This document shows positions 30,720 to 41,930 of a stretch of 64,000 bases of DNA, one piece after another. Both the position numbers and the translations under genes were made by a program. The notes beneath the pieces were generated by a model. That model was not told the DNA's origin. It ran no database searches and saw nothing but the letters and a program-made list of their open reading frames with translations. Positions within the stretch are counted from its first letter, which is position 1. Each line of letters opens with the position of its first letter. The stretch is from contig CM059199.1 of the NCBI GenBank assembly GCA_030323885.1, positions 77,844,781 to 77,908,780 on the forward strand. The letters are read 5' to 3'. Origin of the DNA: Branchipolynoe longqiensis (Eukaryota > Annelida > Polychaeta > Phyllodocida > Polynoidae).

Positions 30720-31075
30720 CACCAGCTAGACGCGGATACCAGTAATTAAAGCCTAATGCGTAGAAACTGAAAACTAATTGCCGATGGAGGCTCGACTGCA
30801 TGGTTCACAGTTTTCCCGCTCGTTCAAATGTGGCGCTTTGTGCGACGCGCCGCCGACGACAGCAGACGACATTTTGGAGCCGAACACAGAAAATGGCGGG
30901 AAGGCGGCGGCCGCTGGTTGCCGGGCTGCGGGCCGCCGGGCACCGCGGGAACCAGCGGATTAATGAATTATTGCTTCCAATAGCAGACGACATTTTAGGA
31001 CGCAGTTCATTACAGTGTAACCCTGATTCTGAGGCTCCACGAACAGGACTGGTAATGAGACAGGTATGACTGGTA
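30720..31075 (+). promoter_or_regulatory. CpG-rich island, possible promoter or first exon
   Basis: A GC- and CpG-rich unique segment with GAAAATGGCGGG (30889-30900), close to the YY1 consensus found at many metazoan start sites. AGCAGACGACATTTT occurs twice (about 30861 and 30980). A good splice donor, CAG|GTATGA, lies at 31061-31068. An 89-codon frame (30800-31069) crosses it. No product is recognisable and no second exon can be placed. Confidence 0.3.
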
Positions 31076-31844
31076 ATTTGATGTTCGCTATCTACGCAAA
31101 CTTTGTTTAACGCAATAATTATATAACATTGACGTTAGTAAGTGTACGCTGATTGCAGAATTAGCTCGCCTTCATTAGAAGACTCAGTCCAGTCGTCTTG
31201 ATACAAACGCCATGTTTCCAGCAAGGCAGAATTTGTGTTGAGTCGTACCCAGACGAGATCTGCGGGCATTGCTGTACGCATTGGTTGACTACTAGATTTA
31301 CTTCAAAACATAATTAATCATCTGTTTGCCATATAAAAAAAAACACTTCATTCAGCAAGAACTTTTTTTCTACGATCAGATGGTTTTGGATTTATCAATT
31401 TATAATAATTGTTTGTTTGTTTTCTAAGTGGATTTATTACAAACACCGATACACATTAAACAAAGTTATAACGATGCAGACGGACAGCAACATCAATATA
31501 CGCATAAAGCATCGATAGGAACTGAAAAGACAAAGCATGAGCTCGAAAAGGCTGACAGAAAAAGCATGGGCGAGTGAGCTATGGTGGACTAGCATCGTGG
31601 TGGTTAATGAGAAGAGGATAAGGTCACAGAATTGGACATCTGTCAAGAAGGGACCTTACTACATATTTGTGGTTGACTAAATCTCAACTTATCTATTAAA
31701 AGGGTGATAGTGGCGGTGCAGGGTGGGTCTTTGGCATTGAAGTGATCTTGAGGGTAATCCCGAGTGGGAGCTTATAGTTAGTGTAAGTAGGTTGATATTG
31801 ATTAATTATATACCTCAGCAGGATCCAACTAGAAGCCCTCCAGG
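31076..31844. other. Unique AT-rich sequence
   Basis: No coding sequence, RNA or repeat was recognised. If 30720-31075 is a first exon, this would be intron. Confidence 0.4.
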
Positions 31845-32610
31845 CTCACTCAGTAGGTGGGGGCTTTGAACTAGTTGTTTCAGTACTACATGTAGAAGTG
31901 TCAGAATTCAATGTGGGGGTTGGAGCAGGCACGCTCATTAGGTGGGGGCTTTGAACTAGTTGTTTCAGTACTACATGTAGAAGTGTCAGAATTCAATGTG
32001 GGGGTTGGAGCAGGCACGCTCATTAGGTGGGGGCTTTGAACTAGTTGTTTCAGTACTACATGTAGAAGTGTCAGAATTCAATGTGGGGGTTGGAGCAGGC
32101 ACGCTCATTAGGTGGGGGCTTTGAACTAGTTGTTTCAGTACTACATGTAGAAGTGTCAGAATTCAATGTGGGGGTTGGAGCAGGCACGCTCATTAGGTGG
32201 GGGCTTTGAACTAGTTGTTTCAGTACTACATGTAGAAGTGTCAGAATTCAATGTGGTGGTTGGAGCAGGCACGCTCATTAGGTGGGGGCTTTGAACTAGT
32301 TGTTTCAGTACTACATGTAGAAGTGTCAGAATGCAATGTGGGGGTTGGAGCAGGCTCACTCAGTAGGTGGGGGCTTTGAACTAGTTGTTTCAGTACTACA
32401 TGTAGAAGTGTCAGAATGCAATGTGGGGGTTGGAGCAGGCTCACTCAGTAGGTGGGGGCTTTGAACTAGTTGTTTCAGTACTACATGTAGAAGTGTCAGA
32501 ATGCAATGTGGGGGTTGGAGCAGGCTCACTCAGTAGGAGGGGGCTTTGAACTAGTTGTTTCAGTACTACATGTAGAAGTGTCAGAATGCAATATGGGGGT
32601 TGGAGCAGGG
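31845..32610. repeat. 85-bp satellite
   Basis: About 9 copies of an 85-bp unit containing GGTGGGGGCTTTGAACTAGT, TGTTTCAGTACTACATGTAG and GAAGTGTCAGAATTCAATGT. ATTCAATG falls at 31906 and 31991. Two sub-variants are segregated: ACGCTCATTAGG/AATTCAATG in the first half and TCACTCAGTAGG/AATGCAATG in the second. Confidence 0.95.
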
Positions 32611-33140
32611 AAATGCAGAAAGGAACGCGCGCCTCGACCACATTAGTTAAAAATTGTATCAATTTAAACTGTTCTGATCGTAAGTTAATTAGTTTCAAAT
32701 TGTATAAATATATATATAAACTATGTAAATACAGATACAAACAGGCATGTCTTCCAACATACCCTGATTTTGGGGAAATAGGTCAGATTGGCTTTGCCTT
32801 GTTAGTGTACCGTTAAAGGCCTGGTTAGCCACACTACGCCGTCCTGTATGTAAGGCATACACGCGCAGTGATATGCACTTTCCGCACTCGGTGTGGTTCG
32901 GTTTGTGTCTGTTCGAGCAATCAATGCGTTTCCTGTGTCAGGGACTACGTCATCTGTTATCTGCAGCTGTATATCTTAATGTACTCGGCACCTGTACCTA
33001 GCCATCACCTCAACACACACTCCCCTACATATCAAGTAATTACACACTGCAACTGGAAATGGACTACACTGGACGGTTAATTCTGAACACACCCGTCCAA
33101 CTCATTTTACCAATCAAATCCACCCATCCATCCCCTTGCA
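32611..33140. other. Unique sequence
   Basis: Single-copy spacer. No gene recognised. Confidence 0.4.
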
Positions 33141-35640
33141 CTTTACCTAAACCCTGGCTGTACCATATTAATGCACAAACTGTATACTTAATACAACTAG
33201 AGACCTGATAACCACCTAGTTAGGTAACTTAGCATTTTAGCTGAACCCAGGCTGTACCATACAATTATTAACGGTGCTACTGAATGCTTAATACAACTAG
33301 AGTTATGACAACCACCTAGTTAGGTAACTTAGCATTTTAGTTGAACCCAGGTTGTACCATACAATTATTGATGGTGCCACTGAATGCTTAATACAACTAG
33401 AGATATGACAACCACCTAGTTAGGTAACTTAGCATTTTAGCTGAACCCAGGTTGTACCATACTATTATTAACGGTGCCACTGAATGCTTAATACAACTAG
33501 AGATATGATAACCAGCTAGTTAGGTAACTTAGCATTTTAGCTGAACCCAGGTTGTACCATACTATTATTGATGGTGCCACTGAATGCTTAATACAACTAG
33601 AGTTATGACAACCACCTAGTTAGGTAACTTAGCATTTTAGCTGAACCCAGGTTGTACCATACTATTATTAACGGTGCTACTGAATGCTTAATACAACTAG
33701 AGATATGACAACCACCTAGTTAGGTAACTTAGCATTTTAGTTGAACCCAGGTTGTACCATACTATTATTAACGGTGCCACTAAATGCTTAATACAACTAG
33801 AGATATGAGAACCACCTAGTTAGGTAACTTAGCATTTTAGCTGAACCCAGGCTGTACCATACTATTATTAACGGTGCCACTGAATGCTTAATACAACTAG
33901 AGACCTGATAACCACCTAGTTAGGTAACTTAGCATTTTAGCTGAACCCAGGCTGTACCATACTATTATTAACGGTGCCACTGAATGCTTAATACAACTAG
34001 AGATATGATAACCAGCTAGTTAGGTAACTTAGCATTTTAGCTGAACCCAGGTTGTACCATACTATTATTAACGGTGCCACTGAATACTTAATACAACTAG
34101 AGTTATGACAACCACCTAGTTAGGTAACTTAGCATTTTAGTTGAACCCAGGTTGTACCATACTATTATTAACAGTGCCACTGAATACTTATTACAACTAG
34201 AGTTATGACAACCACCTAGTTAGGTAACTTAGCATTTTAGTTGAACCCATGTTGTGCCATACAATTATTAACGGTGCCACTGAATGCTTAATACAACTAG
34301 AGATATGACAACCACCTAGTTAGGCAACTTAGCATTTTAGCTGAACCCAGGTTGTACCATACTATTATTGATGGTGCCACTGAATGCTTAATACAACTAG
34401 AGTTATGACAACCACCTAGTTAGGTAACTTAGCATTTTAGCTGAACCCAGGTTGTACCATACTATTATTGATGGTGCCACTGAATGCTTAATACAACTAG
34501 AGTTATGACAACCACCTAGTTAGGTAACTTAGCATTTTAGCTGAACACAGGTTGTACCATACTATTGTTAACGGTGCCACTGAATGCTTAATACAACTAG
34601 AGATATGATAACCAGCTAGTTAGGTAACTTAGCATTTTAGTTGAACCCATGTTGTACCATACTATTATTAACGGTACCACTAAATGCTTAATACAACTAG
34701 AGTTATGACAACCACCTAGTTAGGTAACTTAGCATTTTAGTTGAACCCATGTTGTACCATACAATTATTAACAGTGCCACTGAATACTTAATACAACTAG
34801 AGATATGATAACCAGCTAGTTAGGTAACTTAGCATTTTAGCTGAACCCAGGTTGTACCATACTATTATTAACGGTGCCACTAAATGCTTAATACAATTAG
34901 AGTTATGACAACCACCTAGTTAGGTAACTTAGCATTTTAGCTGAACCCAGGTTGTACCATACTATTATTAATGGTGCCACTAAATGCTTAATACAATTAG
35001 AGTTATGACAACCACCTAGTTAGGTAACTTAGCATTTTAGCTGAACCCAGGTTGTACCATACTATTATTAACGGTGCCACTAAATGCTTAATACAACTAG
35101 AGATATGACAACCACCTAGTTAGGTAACTTAGCATTTTAGCTGAAGCCAGGTTGTACCATACTATTATTAACGGTGCCACTAAATGCTTAATACAACTAG
35201 AGTTATGACAACCACCTAGTTAGGTAACTTAGCATTTTACTTGAACCCAGGCTGTACCATACACTTATTAACGGTGCCACTGAATGCTTAATACAACTAC
35301 AGAGATGACAACCACCTAGTTAGGTAACTTAGCATTTTAGTTGAACCCATGTTGTGCCATACAATTATTAACGGTGCCAGTGAATGCTTAATACAACTAG
35401 AGATATGACAACCACCTAGTTAGGTAACTTAGCATTTTAGTTGAACCCATGTTGTACCATACTATTATTAATGGTGCCACTGAATGCTTAATACAACTAG
35501 AGATATGACAACCACCTAGTTAGGTAACTTAGCATTTGACGTAATCACAGGTTGTACTTTTCTATTACTAATGGATACACTGAATGCTTGATAAAACTAC
35601 GGACATGACAATGACCTAGTTAGCTAACTTAGAGTTGCAT
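33141..35640. repeat. 100-bp satellite, constant register
   Basis: About 25 copies of a 100-bp unit containing TAGGTAACTTAGCATTTTAG, CTGAACCCAGGTTGTACCAT and TGAATGCTTAATACAACTAG. TAGGTAACTT (or a variant) falls at 33221, 33321, 33421 and so on to 35621, so there is no net indel in 2.4 kb despite many substitutions. The first and last units are diverged. Confidence 0.97.
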
Positions 35641-35641
35641 T

Positions 35642-35985
35642 GTCCGATGGTTTTGAGTTTCTGTCATCTTCTTAGGTAAATATATTAGGTTGATCATTAA
35701 AATCTATCTCACTTTAGTTTGAGATAATTTTTATTTTAAATGTCTAACTGTTAAGATATTTGTAAATGCAACCATGCAACATTAATTTTTGTAAACACGC
35801 CATAACTCTAACCCCATAGGCTTCTGCAGTAACCGGTTCTATTAAATTGCCTTGGTATTACCTTCTGTGTTGTGAGAAATGTTTAATAAGTGCCCCAGTA
35901 TCTAAGTTAGATATGTAGAATTGTAATTGTAATTGTTTCGGTTTTGGAAATTTGATGTTTGCTTCGGACTATGCAGCTTTACCGT
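35642..35985 (-). mobile_element. Unclassified dispersed repeat, copy 2
   Basis: The reverse complement aligns with 7150-7484 (see that entry). It abuts the end of the 100-bp satellite. Homology fades beyond about 35985. Confidence 0.65.
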
Positions 35986-35999
35986 CTGACGTAAAGCCA

Positions 36000-36590
36000 G
36001 GCTGTGCCTGAATAACTCTGCATGGACGACTCAAAACGCAGCCTACATATGAATGCACTAAAGTGGATGTGGGGTCCGATCTAGATACACCAGAACCACA
36101 TGACTATCTAAACGCAAAAATATGTTATCTTTAAAATTGTTTAACACCAAATTAAATAGTATAAATGACCAAAGTTAAACATGGCTGGAAGACCAGGGCA
36201 TCAACAGTAAGGAAAGATTATATTAATCTGAATAAAATTGTTTTCCAAAAAAAGGGAGTGTGTGCCACAATTTCTCGTCATGCGTGGTGTATTATGCGAG
36301 TATAAAGGCACAGAAGGGAATTTTTACTTGTTTATGTATTCTACCGATTAGTCTATATATTGTACCCTCTGATTCATGCTGATTTGTTATATATCACTGA
36401 TTGAAATTGGTTCTGTTTAGAAAGGATTAATATCTGCCTGCTTTCGGTACTATAACTTATAAGTTAGGATTCCATGGAATACCTGATTTACATATCGATT
36501 GAGGTCAAGCAAGGTTCAATGCGTATCTCAGAGACCCGGGCCTCAAACCCCATATGGCAACACCTGCTTTATAAAGTCGTAGTGTGCACT
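36000..36590. other. Mostly unique sequence with a possible Ngaro repeat remnant
   Basis: No gene recognised. TATTATGCGAGTATAAA at about 36291, followed by AGAAGGGA and TGTTTATGTATTCTACC, resembles the start of the A1/A2 repeat of the Ngaro-like element and could be a decayed remnant. The segment 36567-36594 already resembles the region upstream of the type D SINE head. Confidence 0.3.
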
Positions 36591-36594
36591 GATA

Positions 36595-38905
36595 TCTCAG
36601 GGAAGGAGCCACATAGACAGGTAGGCGTAGATAGGGTGATTGCACCAAGGAGTATAGCTGGTCTAATGGTTAGGAACCACATATACAGGTAGGCGTAGAT
36701 AGGGCGATTGCACCAAGGAGTACAGCTAGTCTAATGGTTAGGAACCACATAGACAGGTAGGCATAGATAGGTGATTGCACCAACAAAAACCACAAAGGTA
36801 GGCGTAGATAGGGTGATTGCAACAAGGAGCCTAGCTGGTCTAATGGTTAGGAACCACATAGACAGGTAGGCGTAGATAGGGTGATTGCACCAAGGAGTAC
36901 AGCTAGTCTAATGGTTAGGAACCACATATACAGGTAGGCGTAGATAGGGTGATTGCACCAAGGAGCCTAGCTGGTCTAATGGTTAGGAACCACATATACA
37001 GGTAGGCGTAGATAGGGTGATTGCAACAAGGAGCCTAGCTGGTATAATGGTTAGGAACCACATAGACAGGTAGGCGTAGATAGGGTGATTGCACCAAGGA
37101 GTATAGCTAGTCTAATGGTTAGGAACCACATAGACAGGTAGGCGTAGATAGGGTGATTGCACCAAGGAGTATAGCTGGTCTAATGGTTAGGAACCACATA
37201 GACAGGTAGGCGTAGATAGGGTGATTGCACCAAGGAGCCTAGCTGGTCTAATGGTTAGGAACCACATAGACAGGTAGGCATAGATAGGGTGATTGCACCA
37301 AGGAGCCTAGCTGGTCTAATGATTAGGAGCCACATAGACAGGTAGGCGTAGATAGGGTGATTGCACCAAGGAGCCTAGCTGGTCTAATGGTAAGGAACCA
37401 CATAGACAGGTAGGCATAGATAGGGTGATTGCACCAAGGAGTATAGCTGGTCTAATGGTTAGGAGCCACATAGACAGGTATGCGTAGATAGGGTGATTGC
37501 ACCAAGGAGCCTAGCTGGTCTAATGATAAGGAGCAACATAGACAGGTAGGCGTAGATAGGGTGATTGCACCAAGGAGCCTAGCTGGTCTAATGATTAGGA
37601 GCCACATAGACAGGTAGGCGTAGATAGGGTGATTGCACCAAGGAGACTAGCTGGTTAATGGTTAGGAGCCACATAGAAGGTAGCGTAGATAGGGTGATTG
37701 CACCAGGAGCCTAGCTGGTCTAATGATTAGGAGCAACATAGACAGGTAGGCGTAGATAGGGTGATTGCACCAAGGAGCCTAGCTGGTCTAATATTAAGCC
37801 AATAGACAAGGTAGATAGGGTGATTGCACTAGGAGCCTAGCTGGTCTAAGTTAGGAGCCACATATACAGGTAGGCTAGATAGGGTGATTGCACCAAGGAG
37901 CCTAGCTGGTCTAATGGTTAGGAGCCACATAGACAGGTAGGCGTAGATAGGGTGATTGCACCAAGGAGCCTAGCTGGTCTAATGGTTAGGAACCACATAG
38001 ACAGGTAGGCGTAGATAGGGTGATTGCACCAATGAGCCTAGCTGGTCTAATGGTTAGGAACCACATAGACAGGTAGGCATAGATAGGGTGATTGCACCAA
38101 GGAGCCTAGCTGGTCTAATGGTTAGGAACCACATAGACAGGTATGCGTAGATAGGGTGATTGCACCAAGGAGACTAGCTGGTCTAATGGTTAGGAGCCAC
38201 ATAGACAGGTATGCGTAGATAGGGTGATTGCACCAAGGAGCCTAGCTGGTCTAATGATTAGGAGCCACATAGACAGGTAGGCGTAGATAGGGTGATTGCC
38301 CAAAGGAGTATAGCTGGTCTAATGGTTAGGAACCACATAGACAGGTAGGCATAGATAGGGTGATTGCACCAAGGAGCCTAGCTGGTCTAATGGTTAGGAA
38401 CCACATAGACAGGTAGGCATAGATAGGGTGATTGCACCAAGGAGCCTAGCTGGTCTAATGATTAGGAGCCACATAGACAGGTAGGCGTAGATAGGGTGAT
38501 TGCACCAAGGAGACTAGCTGGTCTAATGGTTAGGAGCCACATAGACAGGTATGCGTAGATAGGGTGATTGCACCAAGGAGCCTAGCTGGTCTAATGATTA
38601 GGAGCAACATAGACAGGTAGGCGTAGATAGGGTGATTGCACCAAGGAGCCTAGCTGGTCTAATGATTAGGAGCCACATAGACAGGTAGGCGTAGATAGGG
38701 TGATTGCACTAAGGAGCCTAGCTGGTCTAATGGTTAGGAGCCACATATACAGGTAGGCGTAGATAGGGTGATTGCACCAAGGAGCCTAGCTGGTCTAATG
38801 GTTAGGAGCCACATAGACAGGTAGGCGTAGATAGGGTGATTGCACCAAGGAGCCTAGCTGGTCTAATGGTTAGGAACCACATAGACAGGTAGGCATAGAT
38901 AGGGT
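36595..38905. repeat. 68-bp satellite with tRNA A-box-like segment
   Basis: About 34 copies of a 68-bp unit containing ACCAAGGAGCCTAGCTGGTC, TAATGGTTAGGAACCACATA and GACAGGTAGGCGTAGATAGG. Several units near 37660-37870 carry small deletions. The TAGCTGGTCTAATGGTTAGGA stretch resembles a tRNA A box, and the whole unit aligns with the single-copy type D SINE region at 20421-20511. Confidence 0.94.
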
Positions 38906-39153
38906 TGATTGATTGATTGATTGATTGGTGGTTGCTTTACGCCGTGTCGGCAGCATAGGCCATATTCACGGCGAGAAATGTTTGTTTTTTGTTCAAACCA
39001 TCGCTTTTACATGTAAAAGCAGACAATCAATTATGTGCCAATAGACACTAATTAAATTAGAAAGCTCACAATCATATATCTGTGGTCAAGGGAAACAAAT
39101 TCCCATAGAAAAAGAAAAGTTTCATTAATAATTAATAGAATCCATTTAGTAAA

Positions 39154-39573
39154 CTATATAAGGTGGTACAGTCCAGCTGCCCTCAAAAAGGCTAAAATGT
39201 TTTCCTGTTTTACCTTAGTAAAAAGGTCATGCATACTGCCTGCAGTGTAGAACCGTTGGCGCAGGGCCAAAAAATCAACGCAACTTAGTAAAATGTGTTT
39301 GAGTGTCAGTGGGGACTGACACCCAATACATTCAGGGGGAGGTTCCCCCTTGAGCAGAAAAGCATGTGTAAGCCACGAGTGGCCAACACGGCAGCGACTA
39401 AGGACCACTTGGTCCCGCCGACCTCCCGCATGAGTCTGTGGTGGCTTTCCCACAGATGGTTCAATTTCTTTAAGTTTATTAATGTTTTCATCCCACTCAT
39501 GTTGCCATTTGGATTTTATGTGGGTGGCTATTAGTGGTTTCAGATCAGAGTGAGGGACACGGTTCAAGATCAC
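39154..39573 (-). pseudogene. LINE C-terminal domain
   Basis: A 139-codon frame forming the protein end: KSKWQHEWDENINKLKEI, RRDQVVLSRCRVGHSWLTHA and a Cys/His cluster (CIGCQSPLTLKHILLSC) that is the usual end motif of RNase-H-bearing LINE proteins. The stop near 39154 is probably the natural terminus. Confidence 0.8.
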
Positions 39574-40468
39574 AGTTCAGGGCCTTCTTCGCAGCCCGAT
39601 CAGCTCGTTCGTTTCCTTGTATGCCAGCATGGCCAGGCACCCAGCACAGGTGGATATCATACCCATCTGTTGTCAGTTGGTTCATTTTATAAATGACCGT
39701 TGCTAGAATAGGGTGATTCGTTTTCAAGAGAAGGCAAGAGAAGGAATCACTGTATATAACATAGTTAGTGTGGTTGGATACCTCGATACACTCCAAAGCG
39801 AGAAGGAGTGCTCGGGCCTCTGCAGTGAAAATCGAGCTCTGATCGGGCAAACGTACACCAAATTTTTCCCGTCGGCAGACTGCCGCAGCAGCTACCCGGC
39901 TTTGGTCTTTCGAACCATCAGTGTATATGGAGAGGTGGTCTGCAAACTGGCCTTGAATCTCTGCATGCAGTCCTTTGTACTCGAGTGGATGTGTCCCAGA
40001 TTTCCTCAGTTCCGTGAGTCGGAGGATAACCGATGGCTTTCTCAACGACCACGGGGGATGTTCTGGGACTTTGGCATCCTCCAACACGTCCAAATCCACG
40101 CCTAAGGCCTCCAAATGAGGTTTCATTCGGAGCCTCAGTGGCCGGATGTAATTTGGCCTGGCTTCATACCTGGATTCGTCATGTTGCTCGAATAGACAAT
40201 TGTGTGCAGGATTCAATGCATTAGTTTTTATCTTGACTACATATTGCATGGCCAGTTTGATTCTCCTGTTGTTAAGTGATGGTTCATTGGCTTCGACATA
40301 AAGGCTCTGAACTGGTGAGGTGCGGAAGGCCCCAAGGGCCAGGCGCAGTCCCTGGTGGTGGATCGTGTCTAGCAGCCCAATATATGATTTCCTTGCGGAA
40401 CCATATACTATGCTGCCGTAATCCACTCGTGAACCGAACCAAGGTTCTGTACACGGAGAGCAGAACAT
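39545..40468 (-). pseudogene. LINE RT C-terminus and RNase H
   Basis: A 307-codon frame continuing the protein: VDYGSIVYGSARKSYIGLLD and HHQGLRLALGAFRTSPVQSL (RT connection), then an RNase H domain with IYTDGSKDQSRV (first Asp), TAEARALLLALECIE (Glu), YSDSFSC (Asp) and WVPGHAGIQGNERAD (final His/Asp motif). All catalytic positions are present. RNase H within a LINE is known from the I-type group. The frame ends shortly after the domain and the C-terminal segment follows in another frame, so a second indel lies near 39560. Confidence 0.85.
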
Positions 40469-41042
40469 CTCTGTCCGCTCCCCACTCTGAGCTGGACAGC
40501 ACCCTCAGAATATCCAGCGCTTTCAGGCATCTTGTTTTCAGGTACTTTATATGTGGCACAAAAGACAGTTTTGCGTCGAGAATGAGGCCCAGAAATTTGG
40601 TTTTCTCAACGACTTTAATGGGATCCCCATCCAGGGTCAGCTCCGGTTCCGCATGTATTCTACGCAGCAGGCAGAAGTGCATGCAGACTGTTTTGGTCTT
40701 GGAAAATTTGAAACCGTTCAGAACTGACCATCGATGGATCCCATTTATGCTTGGTTGTAGCTGTCTCTCTATGACATTCATGTTAGCACCGCTGTAATAT
40801 AAAACAAAGTCGTCCACGAAAAGACTACAGGAGACCCCCTGTTTTACAGCAGCAGCAATACCATTGACCTTGACCCCGAAAAGGGTCACGGCCAGTATGC
40901 TGCCTTGAGGTACTCCTAGTTCCTGTGAGTGTAGGCGGGAATAGGTAGTCTTGACACGGACGCGGAAATGCCTGAAGGCTAGAAAGTTCCTGATGAAAAT
41001 TGGCAAGTGGCCACGAAGGCCAATCGCATGAAGATCCTCCAT
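40284..41042 (-). pseudogene. LINE RT palm and thumb
   Basis: A 252-codon frame whose 5' side disappears into the gap. Visible blocks: LGVPQGSILAVTLF (motif B), SLFVDDFVLYYSG (motif C, FVDD at 40809-40820), FSKTKTVCMHF and KFLGLILDAKLSFVPHI (motifs D and E), and LLSVYRTLV at the thumb. After RTLV the frame goes wrong: the expected DYGSIVYGSA segment is in another frame, so an indel lies near 40440. Motif A is not visible. Confidence 0.85.
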
Positions 41043-41060
41043 GATGCCATGCTGCCACGT

Positions 41061-41560
41061 NNNNNNNNNNNNNNNNNNNNNNNNNNNNNNNNNNNNNNNN
41101 NNNNNNNNNNNNNNNNNNNNNNNNNNNNNNNNNNNNNNNNNNNNNNNNNNNNNNNNNNNNNNNNNNNNNNNNNNNNNNNNNNNNNNNNNNNNNNNNNNNN
41201 NNNNNNNNNNNNNNNNNNNNNNNNNNNNNNNNNNNNNNNNNNNNNNNNNNNNNNNNNNNNNNNNNNNNNNNNNNNNNNNNNNNNNNNNNNNNNNNNNNNN
41301 NNNNNNNNNNNNNNNNNNNNNNNNNNNNNNNNNNNNNNNNNNNNNNNNNNNNNNNNNNNNNNNNNNNNNNNNNNNNNNNNNNNNNNNNNNNNNNNNNNNN
41401 NNNNNNNNNNNNNNNNNNNNNNNNNNNNNNNNNNNNNNNNNNNNNNNNNNNNNNNNNNNNNNNNNNNNNNNNNNNNNNNNNNNNNNNNNNNNNNNNNNNN
41501 NNNNNNNNNNNNNNNNNNNNNNNNNNNNNNNNNNNNNNNNNNNNNNNNNNNNNNNNNNNN
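41061..41560. other. Assembly gap (500 N)
   Basis: Exactly 500 N. A LINE lies on the left and a 15-bp satellite on the right. Confidence 0.98.
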
Positions 41561-41930
41561 GATGCTTCGGTTGGTGGTGCTGATGTTGATGATGCTGGTG
41601 TTGGTGATACTGTTATTGGTGATGGTGATGTTGGTGATGCTGGTGTTGTTGATGTGGTGTTGGTGATGCTGGTGTTGTTGATGTGGTGTTGTTGGTGCTG
41701 GTGTTGGTGTTGTGGTGTTGGTGATGTTGGTGTTGGTGATGCTGGTGATGCTAGTGTTGGTGATGCTGGTGTTGGTGATGCTGGTGTTGGTGATGCTGGT
41801 GTTGGTGATGCTGGTGTTGGTGATGCTGGTGTTGGTGATGCTGGTATTGGTGATGCTGGTGTTGGTGATGCTGGTGTTGGTTATGCTGGTGTGGCATGTT
41901 GGTGTGGGCTTCATACTGGGCTGGTAGCCT
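41561..41930. repeat. 15-bp repeat (GGTGATGCTGGTGTT)n
   Basis: About 24 copies, the more regular ones at 41750-41890. The 15-bp unit keeps one frame, giving (VGDAG)n on the plus strand and (SITNT)n on the minus strand. There is no independent sign of coding. Confidence 0.92.

Larger units (their letters stand above)
38908..41060 (-). mobile_element. LINE with RT and RNase H, truncated by the assembly gap
   Basis: A minus-strand non-LTR retrotransposon of the I/Nimb-like type. RT (from about 41042), then RNase H, then a C-terminal Cys-containing domain, a 3' UTR, and the tail CACGGCGTAAAGCAACCACC followed by AATCAATC repeats at 38908-38930. It is inserted at the end of the 68-bp satellite. 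Its 5' part runs into N. Two frameshifts split the protein. Confidence 0.82.

Noticed and set aside
29965..30745. Pro/Ser-rich 250-codon plus-strand frames
   Set aside because: Two overlapping frames are open because the tract is nearly pure C and T, which contains few stop codons.
33141..35640. Hammerhead ribozyme embedded in a satellite
   Set aside because: I looked for a CTGATGA core paired with a GAAA core in the satellite units (here and in the other arrays) and did not find a plausible combination.
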